Assembly: GCF_014268505.2 (NCBI RefSeq)
Contig: NZ_JABWQP020000006.1
Location: forward strand, 124,001 to 188,000
DNA length: 64,000 bases
DNA from: Pseudomonas khorasanensis
GTDB taxonomy: Bacteria; Pseudomonadota; Gammaproteobacteria; Pseudomonadales; Pseudomonadaceae
Direction of reading: 5' to 3'
The notes beneath the pieces were generated by a model. The model was not told the DNA's origin. It did not search any database and saw only the letters and a program-made list of their open reading frames with translations. A program made the translations under genes and the position numbers. This document shows positions 33,352-46,164 of this stretch, one piece after another. Position 1 is the first letter of the stretch. The number at the start of each line of letters is the position of its first letter.

Positions 33352-33553
33352 GTCCATCTCCAAAATTCGTTCAGTGGCGTATTAGTATCATACAGTGCAA
33401 CCCTCGACCATCTCGCCGCCCCCCAAGCGCAGCTAACTATCTACGTGATACCCTTTAAAGAGACTCCTGCCTTTTGGGTGAGCGTGACGAACGCGTCATT
33501 TCAATCGCCCCAAAAATGCCCCATATTTTTTGAAGCAGCGCCCTAACCTACTG
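33352..33553. other. PIN-mutS gap, probable prophage/chromosome junction
   Basis: 202 bases without a gene. Integrase and PIN gene overlap, so the attachment site cannot lie between them and should be here or inside the PIN/mutS ends. The other junction is outside the window, so no direct repeat can be shown. Confidence 0.4.
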
Positions 33554-36136
33554 ATGAATAAGCAAATTTCAGATTTATCCTCCCACACCCCGATGATGCA
33601 GCAATACTGGCGTCTGAAGAATCAGCACCCGGATCAGCTGATGTTCTATCGCATGGGCGATTTCTACGAGATCTTCTATGAAGATGCGAAGAAGGCCGCC
33701 AAGTTGCTCGACATTACCCTGACCGCGCGCGGACAGTCGGCAGGACAGGCAATTCCGATGTGTGGGATTCCTTACCACGCAGCGGAAGGTTATCTGGCGA
33801 AACTGGTCAAACTCGGCGAGTCGGTGGTGATTTGCGAGCAGGTCGGCGATCCGGCCACCAGCAAAGGGCCGGTAGAGCGCCAGGTGGTACGAATCATCAC
33901 GCCGGGCACGGTCAGTGACGAAGCCTTGCTCGATGAGCGCCGCGACAATCTGATTGCCGCCGTGTTGGGTGATGAGCGCCTGTTCGGTCTGGCGGTGCTC
34001 GACATCACCAGCGGCAACTTCACCGTGCTGGAAATCAAGGGTTGGGAAAACCTGCTGGCGGAACTGGAGCGGGTCAATCCGGTTGAGTTGCTGATCCCGG
34101 ACGACTGGCCCAAAGACCTGCCGGCAGAGAAACGCCGTGGCGTGCGTCGTCGCGCACCGTGGGATTTTGAGCGTGATTCGGCGCTGAAAAGTCTCTGCCA
34201 GCAATTCTCCACTCAGGACCTGAAAGGTTTCGGTTGCGAGAACCTGACCCTAGCCATCGGCGCTGCCGGCTGCTTGTTGGCCTACGCCAAGGAAACCCAG
34301 CGCACCGCCCTACCTCATTTGCGCAGCCTGCGGCACGAGCGTCTCGATGATACCGTGGTGCTCGACGGCGCCAGCCGGCGCAATCTGGAACTCGACACCA
34401 ATCTGGCCGGCGGCCGCGACAATACTTTGCAATCGGTAGTCGATCGCTGCCAGACAGCCATGGGCAGCCGCTTGCTGACCCGCTGGCTGAACCGGCCGTT
34501 GCGCGATCTCACCGTGTTGCTGGCACGCCAGACTTCGATCCGTTGCCTGCTCGATGGCTACCGTTTCGAAAAGCTGCAACCGCAGCTCAAGGAAATCGGC
34601 GACATCGAGCGGATTCTGGCGCGAATCGGTCTGCGCAATGCGCGGCCTCGCGACCTTGCGCGTCTGCGTGATGCACTTGGCGCGCTGCCCGAACTGCAAG
34701 TGGCGATGACTGATCTGGAAGCGCCGCATTTGCAGCATCTGGCGGCGACCACCAGTACCTATCCGGAGCTGGCCGCGCTGCTGGCAAAAGCCATTATCGA
34801 CAACCCGCCCGCGGTAATCCGCGACGGTGGCGTGCTGAAAACCGGTTACGACAGTGAACTCGACGAACTCCAGTCGCTGAGCGAAAACGCCGGCCAGTTC
34901 CTGATCGACCTGGAAGCCCGGGAGAAGGCCCGCACGGGTCTGGCAAACCTCAAAGTCGGCTACAACCGCATTCACGGTTACTTCATCGAGTTGCCGAGCA
35001 AACAGGCTGAATCGGCGCCGGCGGACTACATTCGGCGTCAGACACTCAAAGGTGCCGAGCGCTTCATCACGCCCGAACTCAAAGAGTTCGAAGACAAGGC
35101 GCTGTCAGCCAAGAGCCGTGCGCTGGCTCGGGAAAAGATGCTTTATGAAGCGCTGCTGGAAGACTTGATCAGCCAGTTGCCGCCGTTGCAGGACACCGCC
35201 GCAGCCTTGGCCGAGCTGGACGTACTGAGCAACCTCGCCGAGCGTGCGCTGAATCTTGACCTGAACTGCCCGCGTTTCGTCAGCGAGCCGTGCATGCGCA
35301 TTACCCAGGGCCGCCACCCGGTGGTCGAGCAAGTTCTGACCACGCCGTTCGTGGCCAACGACCTGAGCCTGGATGACAACACGCGCATGCTGGTGATCAC
35401 CGGCCCGAACATGGGCGGTAAATCCACCTACATGCGCCAAACGGCATTGATCGTGCTGCTGGCACACATCGGCAGTTTCGTGCCGGCGGCGAGCTGCGAG
35501 CTGTCGCTGGTGGATCGCATCTTCACCCGGATCGGTTCCAGCGATGACCTGGCCGGTGGCCGCTCTACCTTCATGGTCGAAATGAGCGAAACCGCCAACA
35601 TTCTGCACAACGCCACCGAACGCAGTCTGGTGCTGATGGACGAAGTAGGCCGCGGTACCAGCACCTTTGACGGCCTGTCCCTCGCATGGGCGGCCGCCGA
35701 GCGTTTGGCCCATTTACGCGCCTATACCCTGTTTGCCACGCATTATTTTGAACTGACCGTGCTGCCGGAAGCCGAACCGTTGGTAGCCAACGTGCATCTC
35801 AACGCCACCGAGCACAACGAGCGGATCGTGTTCCTGCACCACGTGTTGCCTGGGCCTGCCAGCCAGAGCTACGGCCTGGCGGTAGCGCAATTGGCCGGCG
35901 TGCCGAGCGAAGTGATCACGCGTGCCCGTGAGCATCTGAGTCGCCTTGAAGACACCGCCCTGCCCCACGAGGCGCCAAAACCTGCGTCCAAGGGCAAGCC
36001 GTCCACACCGCAGCAAAGCGACATGTTCGCTTCGCTACCTCATCCGGTGCTGGACGAACTGGCGAAAGTCGATCTTGACGATATGACGCCACGGCGTGCG
36101 CTTGAAATGCTCTACGCACTTAAGAACCGGATATAA
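33554..36136 (+). CDS. mutS: DNA mismatch repair protein MutS
   Basis: 860 residues from the ATG at 33554 ([19 protein letters not shown]). The mismatch-binding GDFYEIF motif is at about 36-42, Walker A is GPNMGGKST near residue 617, and ATHYFEL and [12 protein letters not shown] complete the ATPase. It recognises mispairs as a dimer. The coding sequence is intact despite the prophage upstream. A TTG eight codons upstream is an unlikely alternative. Confidence 0.98.
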   Translation: MNKQISDLSSHTPMMQQYWRLKNQHPDQLMFYRMGDFYEIFYEDAKKAAKLLDITLTARGQSAGQAIPMCGIPYHAAEGYLAKLVKLGESVVICEQVGDPATSKGPVERQVVRIITPGTVSDEALLDERRDNLIAAVLGDERLFGLAVLDITSGNFTVLEIKGWENLLAELERVNPVELLIPDDWPKDLPAEKRRGVRRRAPWDFERDSALKSLCQQFSTQDLKGFGCENLTLAIGAAGCLLAYAKETQRTALPHLRSLRHERLDDTVVLDGASRRNLELDTNLAGGRDNTLQSVVDRCQTAMGSRLLTRWLNRPLRDLTVLLARQTSIRCLLDGYRFEKLQPQLKEIGDIERILARIGLRNARPRDLARLRDALGALPELQVAMTDLEAPHLQHLAATTSTYPELAALLAKAIIDNPPAVIRDGGVLKTGYDSELDELQSLSENAGQFLIDLEAREKARTGLANLKVGYNRIHGYFIELPSKQAESAPADYIRRQTLKGAERFITPELKEFEDKALSAKSRALAREKMLYEALLEDLISQLPPLQDTAAALAELDVLSNLAERALNLDLNCPRFVSEPCMRITQGRHPVVEQVLTTPFVANDLSLDDNTRMLVITGPNMGGKSTYMRQTALIVLLAHIGSFVPAASCELSLVDRIFTRIGSSDDLAGGRSTFMVEMSETANILHNATERSLVLMDEVGRGTSTFDGLSLAWAAAERLAHLRAYTLFATHYFELTVLPEAEPLVANVHLNATEHNERIVFLHHVLPGPASQSYGLAVAQLAGVPSEVITRAREHLSRLEDTALPHEAPKPASKGKPSTPQQSDMFASLPHPVLDELAKVDLDDMTPRRALEMLYALKNRI

Positions 36137-36299
36137 GCACTGAAGAAGCGGATATAACGCAAATCGCTTCAAGCTGTTAGAATCTCGCGCGGTTTGGGAT
36201 GCTGCTGGCTTATAGCCTGGTCAGCAGGTATCGCTCCCGAACCTGGCGACCCCAACCGTGAAGGGGCAACGCTGCCGCCGCCTGAGGAGAAAATTAGAA

Positions 36300-36623
36300 A
36301 TGACCTTCGTCGTCACCGACAACTGCATCAAGTGCAAGTACACCGACTGCGTAGAAGTCTGTCCGGTGGACTGCTTTTACGAAGGCCCGAACTTCCTGGT
36401 GATTCACCCGGACGAGTGCATCGATTGCGCGCTGTGTGAGCCAGAATGCCCGGCTGTGGCGATCTTCTCGGAAGATGAAATTCCGGCGGGCATGGAAAAC
36501 TTCATTGAGCTCAATGCCGAGCTGGCGGACATCTGGCCGAACATCACCGAACGCAAGGATCCTCTTCCGGATTCTGCTGATTGGGATGGCAAGCCGAACA
36601 AGATCGAACAACTCGAACGCTGA
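36300..36623 (+). CDS. fdxA: 7Fe ferredoxin FdxA
   Basis: 107 residues, starting [20 protein letters not shown]. The cysteine clusters [17 protein letters not shown] and [12 protein letters not shown] bind a [3Fe-4S] and a [4Fe-4S] centre. GAGGAG lies 7 bases upstream. The terminator follows within 20 bases. It carries electrons in a role not fixed by its context. Confidence 0.96.
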   Translation: MTFVVTDNCIKCKYTDCVEVCPVDCFYEGPNFLVIHPDECIDCALCEPECPAVAIFSEDEIPAGMENFIELNAELADIWPNITERKDPLPDSADWDGKPNKIEQLER

Positions 36624-36642
36624 TCTTTGCGCGCTCGACCGA

Positions 36643-36666
36643 AAAGGCCCTAGCGGGCCTTTTTGC
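36643..36666 (+). terminator. fdxA terminator
   Basis: AAAAGGCCC-TAGC-GGGCCTTTTTG, a 5-bp GC stem plus A/T extension, 20 bases after the fdxA stop. Confidence 0.85.
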
Positions 36667-36693
36667 TTTTACAGTTTCTACTTTTCTGCAGGC

Positions 36694-36720
36694 AAAAAAA
36701 GGGGCGGTATGACCCGCCCA
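36694..36720 (-). terminator. rsmZ terminator
   Basis: GGGCGGGTCATACCGCCC-type stem followed by TTTTTTT on the minus strand. Confidence 0.85.
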
Positions 36721-36822
36721 CATTTTTTCCCTATTCCCTGTAGTCCTTTTCATCGTCCTGATGAATCGCCTCCTGCGATGTCCGTTCCCCTCTTCCGTGA
36801 AGGGCGTGTCTGTCCGTCGACA
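36695..36822 (-). ncRNA. rsmZ: RsmZ regulatory RNA
   Basis: Minus-strand RNA of about 128 nt beginning TGTCGACGGACAGACACG. It contains repeated GGA motifs, many in hairpin loops (for example CATCAGGACGATG and TCGCAGGAGGCGA), and ends in a GGGCGGG...CCGCCCC stem with a T7 run at 36700-36694. These features, the length and the fdxA-rpoS location are those of P. fluorescens RsmZ. RsmZ titrates RsmA/RsmE proteins and relieves repression of secondary-metabolism genes. It is GacS/GacA dependent. Confidence 0.93.
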
Positions 36823-36830
36823 CATGGTTG

Positions 36831-36859
36831 ATATTAGAGAGTTTCCGGCCGGGAGCAAT
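36831..36859 (-). promoter_or_regulatory. rsmZ core promoter
   Basis: Minus-strand TAATAT at 36836-36831, eight bases before the RNA start at 36822. An upstream TTGCTC at about 16 bases is a plausible -35. Confidence 0.6.
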
Positions 36860-36995
36860 TGGGGTTCGGCGTGAGTGCACACTGTCATAAGGACATAACA
36901 ATAGAGGGAAACCTATTTTGATCAGTCACTTACAAAAGACCACCAGACGCGGTCGACTTCTACCGAAGTGTAAAAATAGCGAACACTTACGACAC

Positions 36996-37013
36996 AGTAA
37001 GCAATGGCTTACA
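36996..37013 (-). promoter_or_regulatory. GacA upstream activating sequence of rsmZ
   Basis: Minus-strand TGTAAG-CCATTG-CTTACT, 17 bases or more from any other box. It is about 174-191 bases upstream of the rsmZ start, which matches the known position of the conserved TGTAAGN6CTTACA element. Confidence 0.85.
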
Positions 37014-37080
37014 GCGCGAGACTACAAAATCAGAAAATGCAGACCGCTTGTCCGGTGGCCGGGTTTGTTATGCCGAAAAC

Positions 37081-37117
37081 AAAAAGCCCCGAGTGATTAG
37101 ATCAGCCGGGGCTTTTT
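37081..37117. terminator. rpoS terminator (bidirectional hairpin)
   Basis: AAAAAGCCCC and GGGGCTTTTT arms with a loop of about 17 bases lie 20 bases after the rpoS stop. Confidence 0.85.
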
Positions 37118-37137
37118 GCGGACGGTCATTTGAGTGC

Positions 37138-38145
37138 TTATTGAAACAGCGACTCGCTCGACAAACCATTCTTCTCAAGAATTTCCCGCAGACGCTTGAG
37201 GCCTTCCACCTGGATCTGTCTCACCCGCTCGCGGGTCAGGCCGATCTCAAGCCCTACGTCTTCCAGGGTACTGCTCTCATGGCCACGCAAGCCGAAACGG
37301 CGAATAACCACTTCCCGTTGCTTGTCAGTGAGTTCCGACAGCCATTGATCGATGCTCTGCGACAGGTCGTCGTCCTGCAGGAGTTCGCATGGATCGGTTG
37401 GGCGATCGTCAGTGAGTGTGTCCAGCAGGGTTTTATCCGAATCCGGACCCAGCGAGACGTCGACCGAAGAAACCCGCTCGTTCAGGCCCAGCATGCGCTT
37501 GACCTCGCCCACTGGTTTTTCCAGCAGGTTGGCGATTTCTTCGGGGGAAGGTTCGTGATCGAGCTTTTGTGTCAGCTCACGTGCAGCCCGCAGGTACACA
37601 TTGAGCTCCTTGACCACATGGATCGGCAACCGGATAGTCCGGGTCTGATTCATGATTGCGCGCTCGATGGTCTGACGGATCCACCAGGTCGCGTAGGTCG
37701 AGAAGCGGAAACCGCGCTCGGGATCGAATTTTTCCACCGCGCGGATCAGGCCGAGGTTGCCCTCTTCAATCAGATCCAGCAGCGACAGTCCCCGATTGAC
37801 GTAACGCCGGGCGATTTTCACCACCAGCCGCAGGTTACTTTCAATCATGCGCTTGCGCCCGGCCGGATCGCCACTTTGCGACAAGCGCGCAAAATGAACT
37901 TCTTCTTCGGGAGAGAGCAGAGGGGAAAAGCCGATTTCGTTGAGATACAGCTGCGTGGCATCAAGTGCACGCGTGTAGTCGATGTACTTATGTTGTTTGA
38001 GCGAAGCAGATTGTCTGGATTTGGAACGAACGGAAGGTGGAGCAGCCCCTTCATCATTCGACATCGTGTCCGAATCGATGCCGGCCTCCATAAGGAGAAC
38101 CTCATCGTCGATGTCAAACTCCGGCACTTCTTTACTGAGAGCCAT
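37138..38145 (-). CDS. rpoS: Stationary-phase sigma factor RpoS
   Basis: 335 residues with sigma-70 regions 1.2 to 4.2: [16 protein letters not shown] (1.2), [23 protein letters not shown] (2.1-2.2), [19 protein letters not shown] (2.3-2.4) and [20 protein letters not shown] (4.2). It directs stress and stationary-phase transcription. It lies downstream of nlpD, whose coding sequence usually contains the main rpoS promoter in pseudomonads. Confidence 0.98.
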   Translation of the reverse strand: MALSKEVPEFDIDDEVLLMEAGIDSDTMSNDEGAAPPSVRSKSRQSASLKQHKYIDYTRALDATQLYLNEIGFSPLLSPEEEVHFARLSQSGDPAGRKRMIESNLRLVVKIARRYVNRGLSLLDLIEEGNLGLIRAVEKFDPERGFRFSTYATWWIRQTIERAIMNQTRTIRLPIHVVKELNVYLRAARELTQKLDHEPSPEEIANLLEKPVGEVKRMLGLNERVSSVDVSLGPDSDKTLLDTLTDDRPTDPCELLQDDDLSQSIDQWLSELTDKQREVVIRRFGLRGHESSTLEDVGLEIGLTRERVRQIQVEGLKRLREILEKNGLSSESLFQ

Positions 38146-38251
38146 TGTTATAGTCCTTTGGTGAGTTCGACCCCAAGCTCAAGCGACGCCTTTATCCTTG
38201 GCAACGCTGGAGCCTGTCCCCTCTACGCGACGGAACAGGCTGGCCTTCAAA

Positions 38252-39121
38252 TCAACGTCTTGGCAGGAACTGCAGCGGATCCACAGGTTTACCTTGGCGG
38301 CGAATCTCAAAATGCAGTTTCACCCGGTCTGTACCCGTTGACCCCATTTCGGCAATTGTCTGTCCGACCTTGACCTGCTGCCCCTCCCGAACCAACAGCC
38401 TGCGGTTATGTCCGTAAGCACTGACGTAGGTTTCGCTGTGTTTGATGATGACCAATTCGCCGTAGCCCCTTAAGCCACTCCCGGCGTATACGACTGTCCC
38501 ATCAGATGCAGCTAAAACAGGCTGTCCCAAATCTCCGGCGATATCAATTCCTTTATTCAAACTACCGTTTGAAGAGAATTTTCCAATCAGAACGCCATTA
38601 GATGGCCATCCCCAGCCGGTCGGGGCCGGACCTGCGGGCGGCAGTGGAGCAGGCGCAGTTTTGCTGGCGACGGACGGTACAACCCCTTTGGAACCGGTGG
38701 TTGTAGTGGTCGTCGTGCCATTTGCCTGGCGCCGGATTACCGTGGTTTTACTCGACGATGAAGGCGAAGAACTGGAGTTGCTCACCACCGCCGTTGGCGT
38801 TGAACCGGTGCGACCGTCGAAGCGAATTGTCTGACCCGGATGGATCGTATAGGGCGTAGGAATGTTGTTCCGGGCGGCGAGGGTTTTGTAATCCCAGCCG
38901 TAACGAAACGCGATCGAAAACAACGTATCGCCGGGGCGCACGACGTACTGTCCGGTTGTAACGGTCGGACGTTGCGCGACCGCGTTGTTGCGATCAACGA
39001 CGCGCACATTACTCGATTTGGTGCTGGAGCAACCCACCAGCAAGGTGCTCAAGACAAGGCCAGTCACCAGGCGCTGAAAGCTCGTGTTACCCATACGCTG
39101 CGCAATGACTGTGAGACTCAC
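38252..39121 (-). CDS. nlpD: LysM/M23 murein lipoprotein NlpD
   Basis: 289 residues from a GTG at 39121 (GGGAGCGGCGG upstream). A lipoprotein signal ends in LLVGC (about Cys31), a LysM domain follows (YVVRPGDTLFSIAFRYG), then a Ser/Thr-rich linker and a degenerate M23 domain (GKFSSNGSLNKGIDIAG, KLHFEIRRQGKPVDP). The metal ligands of active M23 peptidases are not all present, as in other NlpD proteins that activate amidases. Anchored in the outer membrane. Confidence 0.93.
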   Translation of the reverse strand: MSLTVIAQRMGNTSFQRLVTGLVLSTLLVGCSSTKSSNVRVVDRNNAVAQRPTVTTGQYVVRPGDTLFSIAFRYGWDYKTLAARNNIPTPYTIHPGQTIRFDGRTGSTPTAVVSNSSSSPSSSSKTTVIRRQANGTTTTTTTGSKGVVPSVASKTAPAPLPPAGPAPTGWGWPSNGVLIGKFSSNGSLNKGIDIAGDLGQPVLAASDGTVVYAGSGLRGYGELVIIKHSETYVSAYGHNRRLLVREGQQVKVGQTIAEMGSTGTDRVKLHFEIRRQGKPVDPLQFLPRR

Positions 39122-39332
39122 CCGCCGCTCCCTTTGTGGTGGCTGAAAATTCTGAATGCCGCGTCGCGGCATGAAGTATCGCAAGTATAACGGGCCGAAA
39201 CGGCTTTACCTTTAATGAAGCGAAATCACCGTGCGCACACGTTTGCAAGTCGACAGTACGCTGCGTTTAAACCCTTGCTGCCGGTGTAAGACCGGCGCTG
39301 TTGAAAGGAATTCAGCGCCTGTTTACAAATGC

Positions 39333-40746
<1,414 letters not shown>

Positions 40747-40759
<13 letters not shown>

Positions 40760-41805
40760 GGGCTGTCCGTCTGCCCCACCGGCACCAGATCAACGAGCTC
40801 GCGCACCAATACGGTGGCGAAGCATCCGGCCGGGAGGACGAATTCCAGTTGCAGAATGTCAGGTTCGGGATAATGCCACGTCAACCCGCCAATGGGCAGC
40901 CGCAGGATGCGACGTTCATGGCTCATGCCGGCGTGAATCAACCAGTCGCGCAGATCCGCTTCGCGGGCCGCGATCCCCTGCTCCAGAGCATGGACAGCGC
41001 CCGAGGCCGGCGAGTCACCCTCGCCCCACTGCGGGCCGGTCGGGTGCAGGTCGAGAATCGCCAGGCGCGGGTCGCTGCATTCGGCTTCACCGGCCGGAAA
41101 GAAACTACGGCTGTCGGTGAACGCCAGCAAGTCGCCGACCAGCGCGGTTTGCCAAGTGCCATCAGCGACGCGCGCCGCCAACACCTGATTGAACAGAAAG
41201 CTGCGCGCCGTCGACAACAGTCGCGAGCGCACATTGCGCTGTTCCGGCAAGGCCTTGCGTGCCGCCCATGCCCGCGCATCGACGACGTTACCGCCATCAT
41301 GGCCAAAGCGCTGGGCGCCGAAATAGTTGGGAATCCCTTGTTTGGCGATCAGTTGCAGGCGCTGTTCAAGTGCGGTCTTGTCGCCAGCGAACTGAGTGAG
41401 TCGCAGCGTAAAGCCATTGGCCGAGTGCGCGCCGCGTTGCAGCTTGCGTTTATGACGGGTGGTCTTGAGGATCTTCAGCGTATCGTTTTCCGCTGCCGAC
41501 AGATCCGGATCGGCCTTGCCTGGCAGTTGCACGCTGAACCACTGGCGGGTCAGCGCCTGGCGATCCTTGAGACCGGCGTAGCTGACGGTGCGCAACGGCA
41601 CGCCGGCCGCCCTGGCAATTCGCCGCGCGGCTTCTTCGGTGTTCAGACCACGTTTCTCCACCCAGATCCACAGGTGCTCGCCGTCACCGCTGAACGGGAT
41701 ATCCAGCACTTCATCGACCTGGAAATCTTCCGCTATGGCTTTCAACACCGCCGTGCCGAGAGGCTCGCCATAGGCACGTGGACCCAGCAATTGCAGTTCA
41801 TTCAT
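40747..41805 (-). CDS. truD: tRNA pseudouridine(13) synthase TruD
   Basis: 352 residues. [24 protein letters not shown] and the catalytic-Asp region [16 protein letters not shown] are diagnostic. [15 protein letters not shown] matches the family as well. It modifies U13 of tRNA-Glu. It overlaps surE by 13 bases and ispF by four. Confidence 0.96.
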
Positions 41806-42275
41806 GCGCGCAGCAACAAGGCAACGGAATGCACGGCGATCCCCTCTTCGCGACCGATAAAACCAAGCTTTTCGGTGGTGGTAGCTTTCACGTTCACTTG
41901 GTCCAACTCAACTTGAAGATCCGCAGCAATCAGCGCACGCATCGATTCGATATGGGGTGCCATTTTCGGCGCCTGGGCAACGATGGTGTTGTCAACGTTG
42001 CCGACTTTCCAGCCTTTGGCGTGAATCAGCCCGACCACATGACGCAGCAGCGCGCGGCTGTCAGCGCCCTTGAATTGCGGGTCGGTGTCCGGGAAATGTT
42101 TGCCGATATCGCCCAGCGCAGCGGCGCCAAGCAAGGCATCGCTCAAGGCGTGCAGCAGGACGTCACCGTCGGAATGAGCGAGCAGCCCGAAGCCGTGTGC
42201 AATGCGCACTCCGCCCAGAGTAATGAAATCGCCTTCAGCGAAACGGTGCACATCGTAGCCGTGGCCAATACGCAT
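41802..42275 (-). CDS. ispF: 2-C-methyl-D-erythritol 2,4-cyclodiphosphate synthase
   Basis: 157 residues with [16 protein letters not shown] (zinc ligands Asp8 and His10) and [28 protein letters not shown]. It cyclises CDP-ME2P in the MEP pathway. A terminator separates it from fghA upstream. Confidence 0.97.
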   Translation of the reverse strand: MRIGHGYDVHRFAEGDFITLGGVRIAHGFGLLAHSDGDVLLHALSDALLGAAALGDIGKHFPDTDPQFKGADSRALLRHVVGLIHAKGWKVGNVDNTIVAQAPKMAPHIESMRALIAADLQVELDQVNVKATTTEKLGFIGREEGIAVHSVALLLRA

Positions 42276-42306
42276 AAAAAAACGCCCCGATTTTTGTCAG
42301 GGCGTG
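42276..42306 (-). terminator. fghA terminator
   Basis: ACGCCC and GGGGCGT arms with an A-rich loop, followed on the minus strand by TTTTTTT, in the fghA-ispF gap. Confidence 0.8.
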
Positions 42307-42318
42307 ATTCTACCTGCA

Positions 42319-43164
42319 TTAGCCTCGAAGGGCGCGTGCGTGATGCTGCAAGTGGTCGTCTATGAAGCTTGAGATGAAGAAATAGCTGTGGTCGTAGCCC
42401 GGTTGCAGACGCAGCGTCAGCGGATGACCCGCTTGTTTTGCAGCTTGTTGCAGGGCTTCGGGTTTGAGTTGGGTGGCGAGGAAGTCGTCGCGATCTCCCT
42501 GATCGACCAGTAACGGCAATTTTTCGGTGGCCTCGGCGATCAGCGCACAGGCGTCCCACTCCTTCCACTTCGAACGGTCTTCGCCCAGGTAATGAGTGAA
42601 AGCTTTCTGGCCCCAAGGACAATCAACTGGATGGGTAATTGGCGAAAACGCTGACACCGACTGGTAACGCCCGGGATTGCGCAACGCACAGACCAGTGCG
42701 CCGTGACCGCCCATGGAATGGCCGCTGATGCTGCGCTTGTCCGACGCCGGGAAATGCGCTTCAACCAGTGAAGGCAATTCCTGCACGACATAGTCATGCA
42801 TCCGGTAGTGACGCGCCCACGGTTGCTGCGTGGCGTTCACGTAGAACCCGGCGCCAAGACCGAAATCCCAGGCCTTGTCCGCATCATCCGGGACATCCGG
42901 GCCACGCGGGCTGGTGTCCGGCGCAACGATGATCAAACCCAGCTCGGCGGCCATACGCATCGCACCGGCCTTTTGCATGAAGTTCTCATCGGTGCAGGTC
43001 AGGCCCGACAACCAGTACAACACAGGAAGCTTGCCGCCCTGCTCCGCCTGCGGCGGCAGGTACACGGCAAAGACCATGTCGCAATCAAGCACCTCGGAGC
43101 GATGGCGATAGCGCTTGTGCCAACCACCGAAACTCTTCTGACAGGAAATGTTTTCCAGGTTCAT
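42319..43164 (-). CDS. fghA: S-formylglutathione hydrolase
   Basis: 281 residues with the alpha/beta-hydrolase nucleophile elbow GHSMGGHGAL (about 148-157) and PGYDHSYFFISSFIDDH holding the catalytic His. It splits S-formylglutathione to formate and glutathione after AdhC. The two genes are adjacent, 88 bases apart. Confidence 0.97.
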   Translation of the reverse strand: MNLENISCQKSFGGWHKRYRHRSEVLDCDMVFAVYLPPQAEQGGKLPVLYWLSGLTCTDENFMQKAGAMRMAAELGLIIVAPDTSPRGPDVPDDADKAWDFGLGAGFYVNATQQPWARHYRMHDYVVQELPSLVEAHFPASDKRSISGHSMGGHGALVCALRNPGRYQSVSAFSPITHPVDCPWGQKAFTHYLGEDRSKWKEWDACALIAEATEKLPLLVDQGDRDDFLATQLKPEALQQAAKQAGHPLTLRLQPGYDHSYFFISSFIDDHLQHHARALRG

Positions 43165-43252
43165 AGCACTTCAGCCCCAAGCTGCGAGCTTCAAGCTGCA
43201 AGAGGGCGTTGCGCCTGCCTGCAGCTTATGGCTTGTAGCTTGTCGCTGCTCC
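43165..43252. repeat. Repeat-rich spacer between adhC and fghA
   Basis: Diverged, partly palindromic AAGCTGCAAGCT-like elements (GCTGCGAGCTTCAAGCTGC, then GCAGCTTATGGCTTGTAGC) typical of pseudomonad intergenic repeats. Confidence 0.5.
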
Positions 43253-44480
<1,228 letters not shown>

Positions 44481-45377
44481 ATGTCGGAAAACCGCTGGGA
44501 AGGCATCGACGAGTTCGTCGCCGTTGCTGAGTGCAGCCAGTTCACCGCCGCCGCTGAGCGCCTTGGGGTTTCTTCTTCGCACATCAGTCGACAAATCGTA
44601 CGACTGGAAGAACGTTTGCAAACGCGTCTGCTCTATCGCAGCACCCGCCGGGTCACGCTGACCGAAGCCGGGCAGACTTTTCTGCAACATTGCCAACGTC
44701 TGCAGGATGGCCGTGAAGAAGCCTTGCGTGCGGTAGGCGATCTGACCAGCGAACCGAAAGGCATGCTGCGCATGACCTGCGCCGTGGCGTATGGCGAGCG
44801 GTTTATCGTGCCGTTGGTGACGCGTTTCATGGGGCTTTATCCGCAACTGCGCGTTGATATCGAGCTGAGCAATCGTCAGCTGGATCTGGTGCATGAGGGT
44901 CTGGATCTTGCGATCCGGCTGGGACGTTTACAGGATTCGAGATTGGTCGCGACGCGCCTCGCCCCACGGCGAATGTACCTGTGCGCGTCGCCGTCCTACC
45001 TGGAACGGTACGGGCGCCCACACAGCTTGTCGGAATTGAGTCGGCACAATTGCCTGATTGGCAGCTCGGATATCTGGCAGCTGGAGCAAAACGGGCGGGA
45101 GTTTTCCCAGCGGGTGCAGGGCAACTGGCGCTGTAATAGCGGGCAAGCGGTATTGGATGCGGCGTTGCAGGGTGTCGGTTTGTGTCAGTTACCAGACTAT
45201 TACGTGCTGGGGCATTTGCACAGCGGCGCGCTGATTTCTTTGCTGGAGACGCATCAGCCGCCGAATACGGCGGTGTGGGCGTTATATCCGCAGCAGCGGC
45301 ATTTGTCGCCGAAGGTGCGCAAGTTGGTGGATTTCTTGAAGGAGGGGTTGGCCGAGCGGCCGGAGTATCGAGTTTAA
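44481..45377 (+). CDS. LysR-family transcriptional regulator
   Basis: 298 residues. The winged helix lies in the first 60 residues (FVAVAECSQFTAAAERLGVSSSHISRQI). The effector-binding domain follows. Divergent from adhC, so control of the formaldehyde pair is possible but unproven. Confidence 0.93.
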   Translation: MSENRWEGIDEFVAVAECSQFTAAAERLGVSSSHISRQIVRLEERLQTRLLYRSTRRVTLTEAGQTFLQHCQRLQDGREEALRAVGDLTSEPKGMLRMTCAVAYGERFIVPLVTRFMGLYPQLRVDIELSNRQLDLVHEGLDLAIRLGRLQDSRLVATRLAPRRMYLCASPSYLERYGRPHSLSELSRHNCLIGSSDIWQLEQNGREFSQRVQGNWRCNSGQAVLDAALQGVGLCQLPDYYVLGHLHSGALISLLETHQPPNTAVWALYPQQRHLSPKVRKLVDFLKEGLAERPEYRV

Positions 45378-45381
45378 GATC

Positions 45382-45458
45382 AAAAGATCGCAGCCTTCGG
45401 CAGCTCCTACATTGGAATACGAACTCCCGGTAAGAGCTGCCGAAGGCTGCGATCTTTT
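45382..45458. repeat. Perfect 25-bp inverted repeat (REP-like, also convergent terminator)
   Basis: Arms 45382-45406 and 45434-45458, with core AGATCGCAGCCTTCGGCAGC, enclose 27 bases between the convergent LysR and ispD genes. The right arm includes the ispD stop codon. This is a typical dispersed repeat of P. fluorescens group genomes and can end both transcripts. Confidence 0.9.
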
Positions 45459-46164
45459 AGCGACGATTTGCCCAGCGCTGGCGCAACCATTCCAGATCTT
45501 CCGGTCGGGTCACCTTGAGGTTGTCCGCACGCCCCTCGATCAAACGCGGCGCCAGACCCGCCCACTCCATGGCGGAAGCTTCGTCAGTGATCACGGCATC
45601 GGCAACGAGGCTGTCCGCCAGAGCCCGATGCAATGCACCGAGACGGAACATCTGCGGCGTGTACGCTTGCCAGATCACGCTGCGGTCTACGGTTTCAACC
45701 ACACGACCTTTTTTGTCGACGCGTTTCAGCGTGTCGCGCGCCGGCACCGCGAGCAGCCCGCCGACCGGGTCATCCGCCAACTCGGCAAGTAGTTTGTCGA
45801 GATCATCACGGCTCAAATTCGGCCGTGCCGCATCATGCACCAGCACCCAATCCTCGTCGCCCGCACCTTGCGCATGCAAGTGCAGCAACGCATTGAGCAC
45901 CGAGCCGGAGCGCTCGGCGCCACCTTCAACCCGCTGAATGCGCGGATCGCTGACGCAAGCCAGGTTCGGCCAATAAGGATCGTCAACAGCAAGACTGACC
46001 ACCAGCCCCTTGAGGCTCGGGTGATCGAGGAAACAGCCGAGGCTGTGTTCAAGAATTGCGCGCCCACCCAGTTGCAGGTATTGCTTGGGACGGTCCGCGG
46101 CCATTCGGGCACCGACGCCCGCGGCAGGAATCACGGCCCAGAAGGCCGGCAGGGAATCGATCAT
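45457..46164 (-). CDS. ispD: 2-C-methyl-D-erythritol 4-phosphate cytidylyltransferase
   Basis: 235 residues with the nucleotidyltransferase motif VIPAAGVGARMAADRPKQYL and VLVHDAARPNLS. It makes CDP-ME in the MEP pathway. It overlaps ftsB by four bases, as in many gamma-proteobacteria. Confidence 0.97.
   Translation of the reverse strand: MIDSLPAFWAVIPAAGVGARMAADRPKQYLQLGGRAILEHSLGCFLDHPSLKGLVVSLAVDDPYWPNLACVSDPRIQRVEGGAERSGSVLNALLHLHAQGAGDEDWVLVHDAARPNLSRDDLDKLLAELADDPVGGLLAVPARDTLKRVDKKGRVVETVDRSVIWQAYTPQMFRLGALHRALADSLVADAVITDEASAMEWAGLAPRLIEGRADNLKVTRPEDLEWLRQRWANRR

Noticed and set aside
33352..33553. Attachment-site direct repeat
   Set aside because: Only one junction is in the window, so no repeat pair can be shown. 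No tRNA gene lies here.
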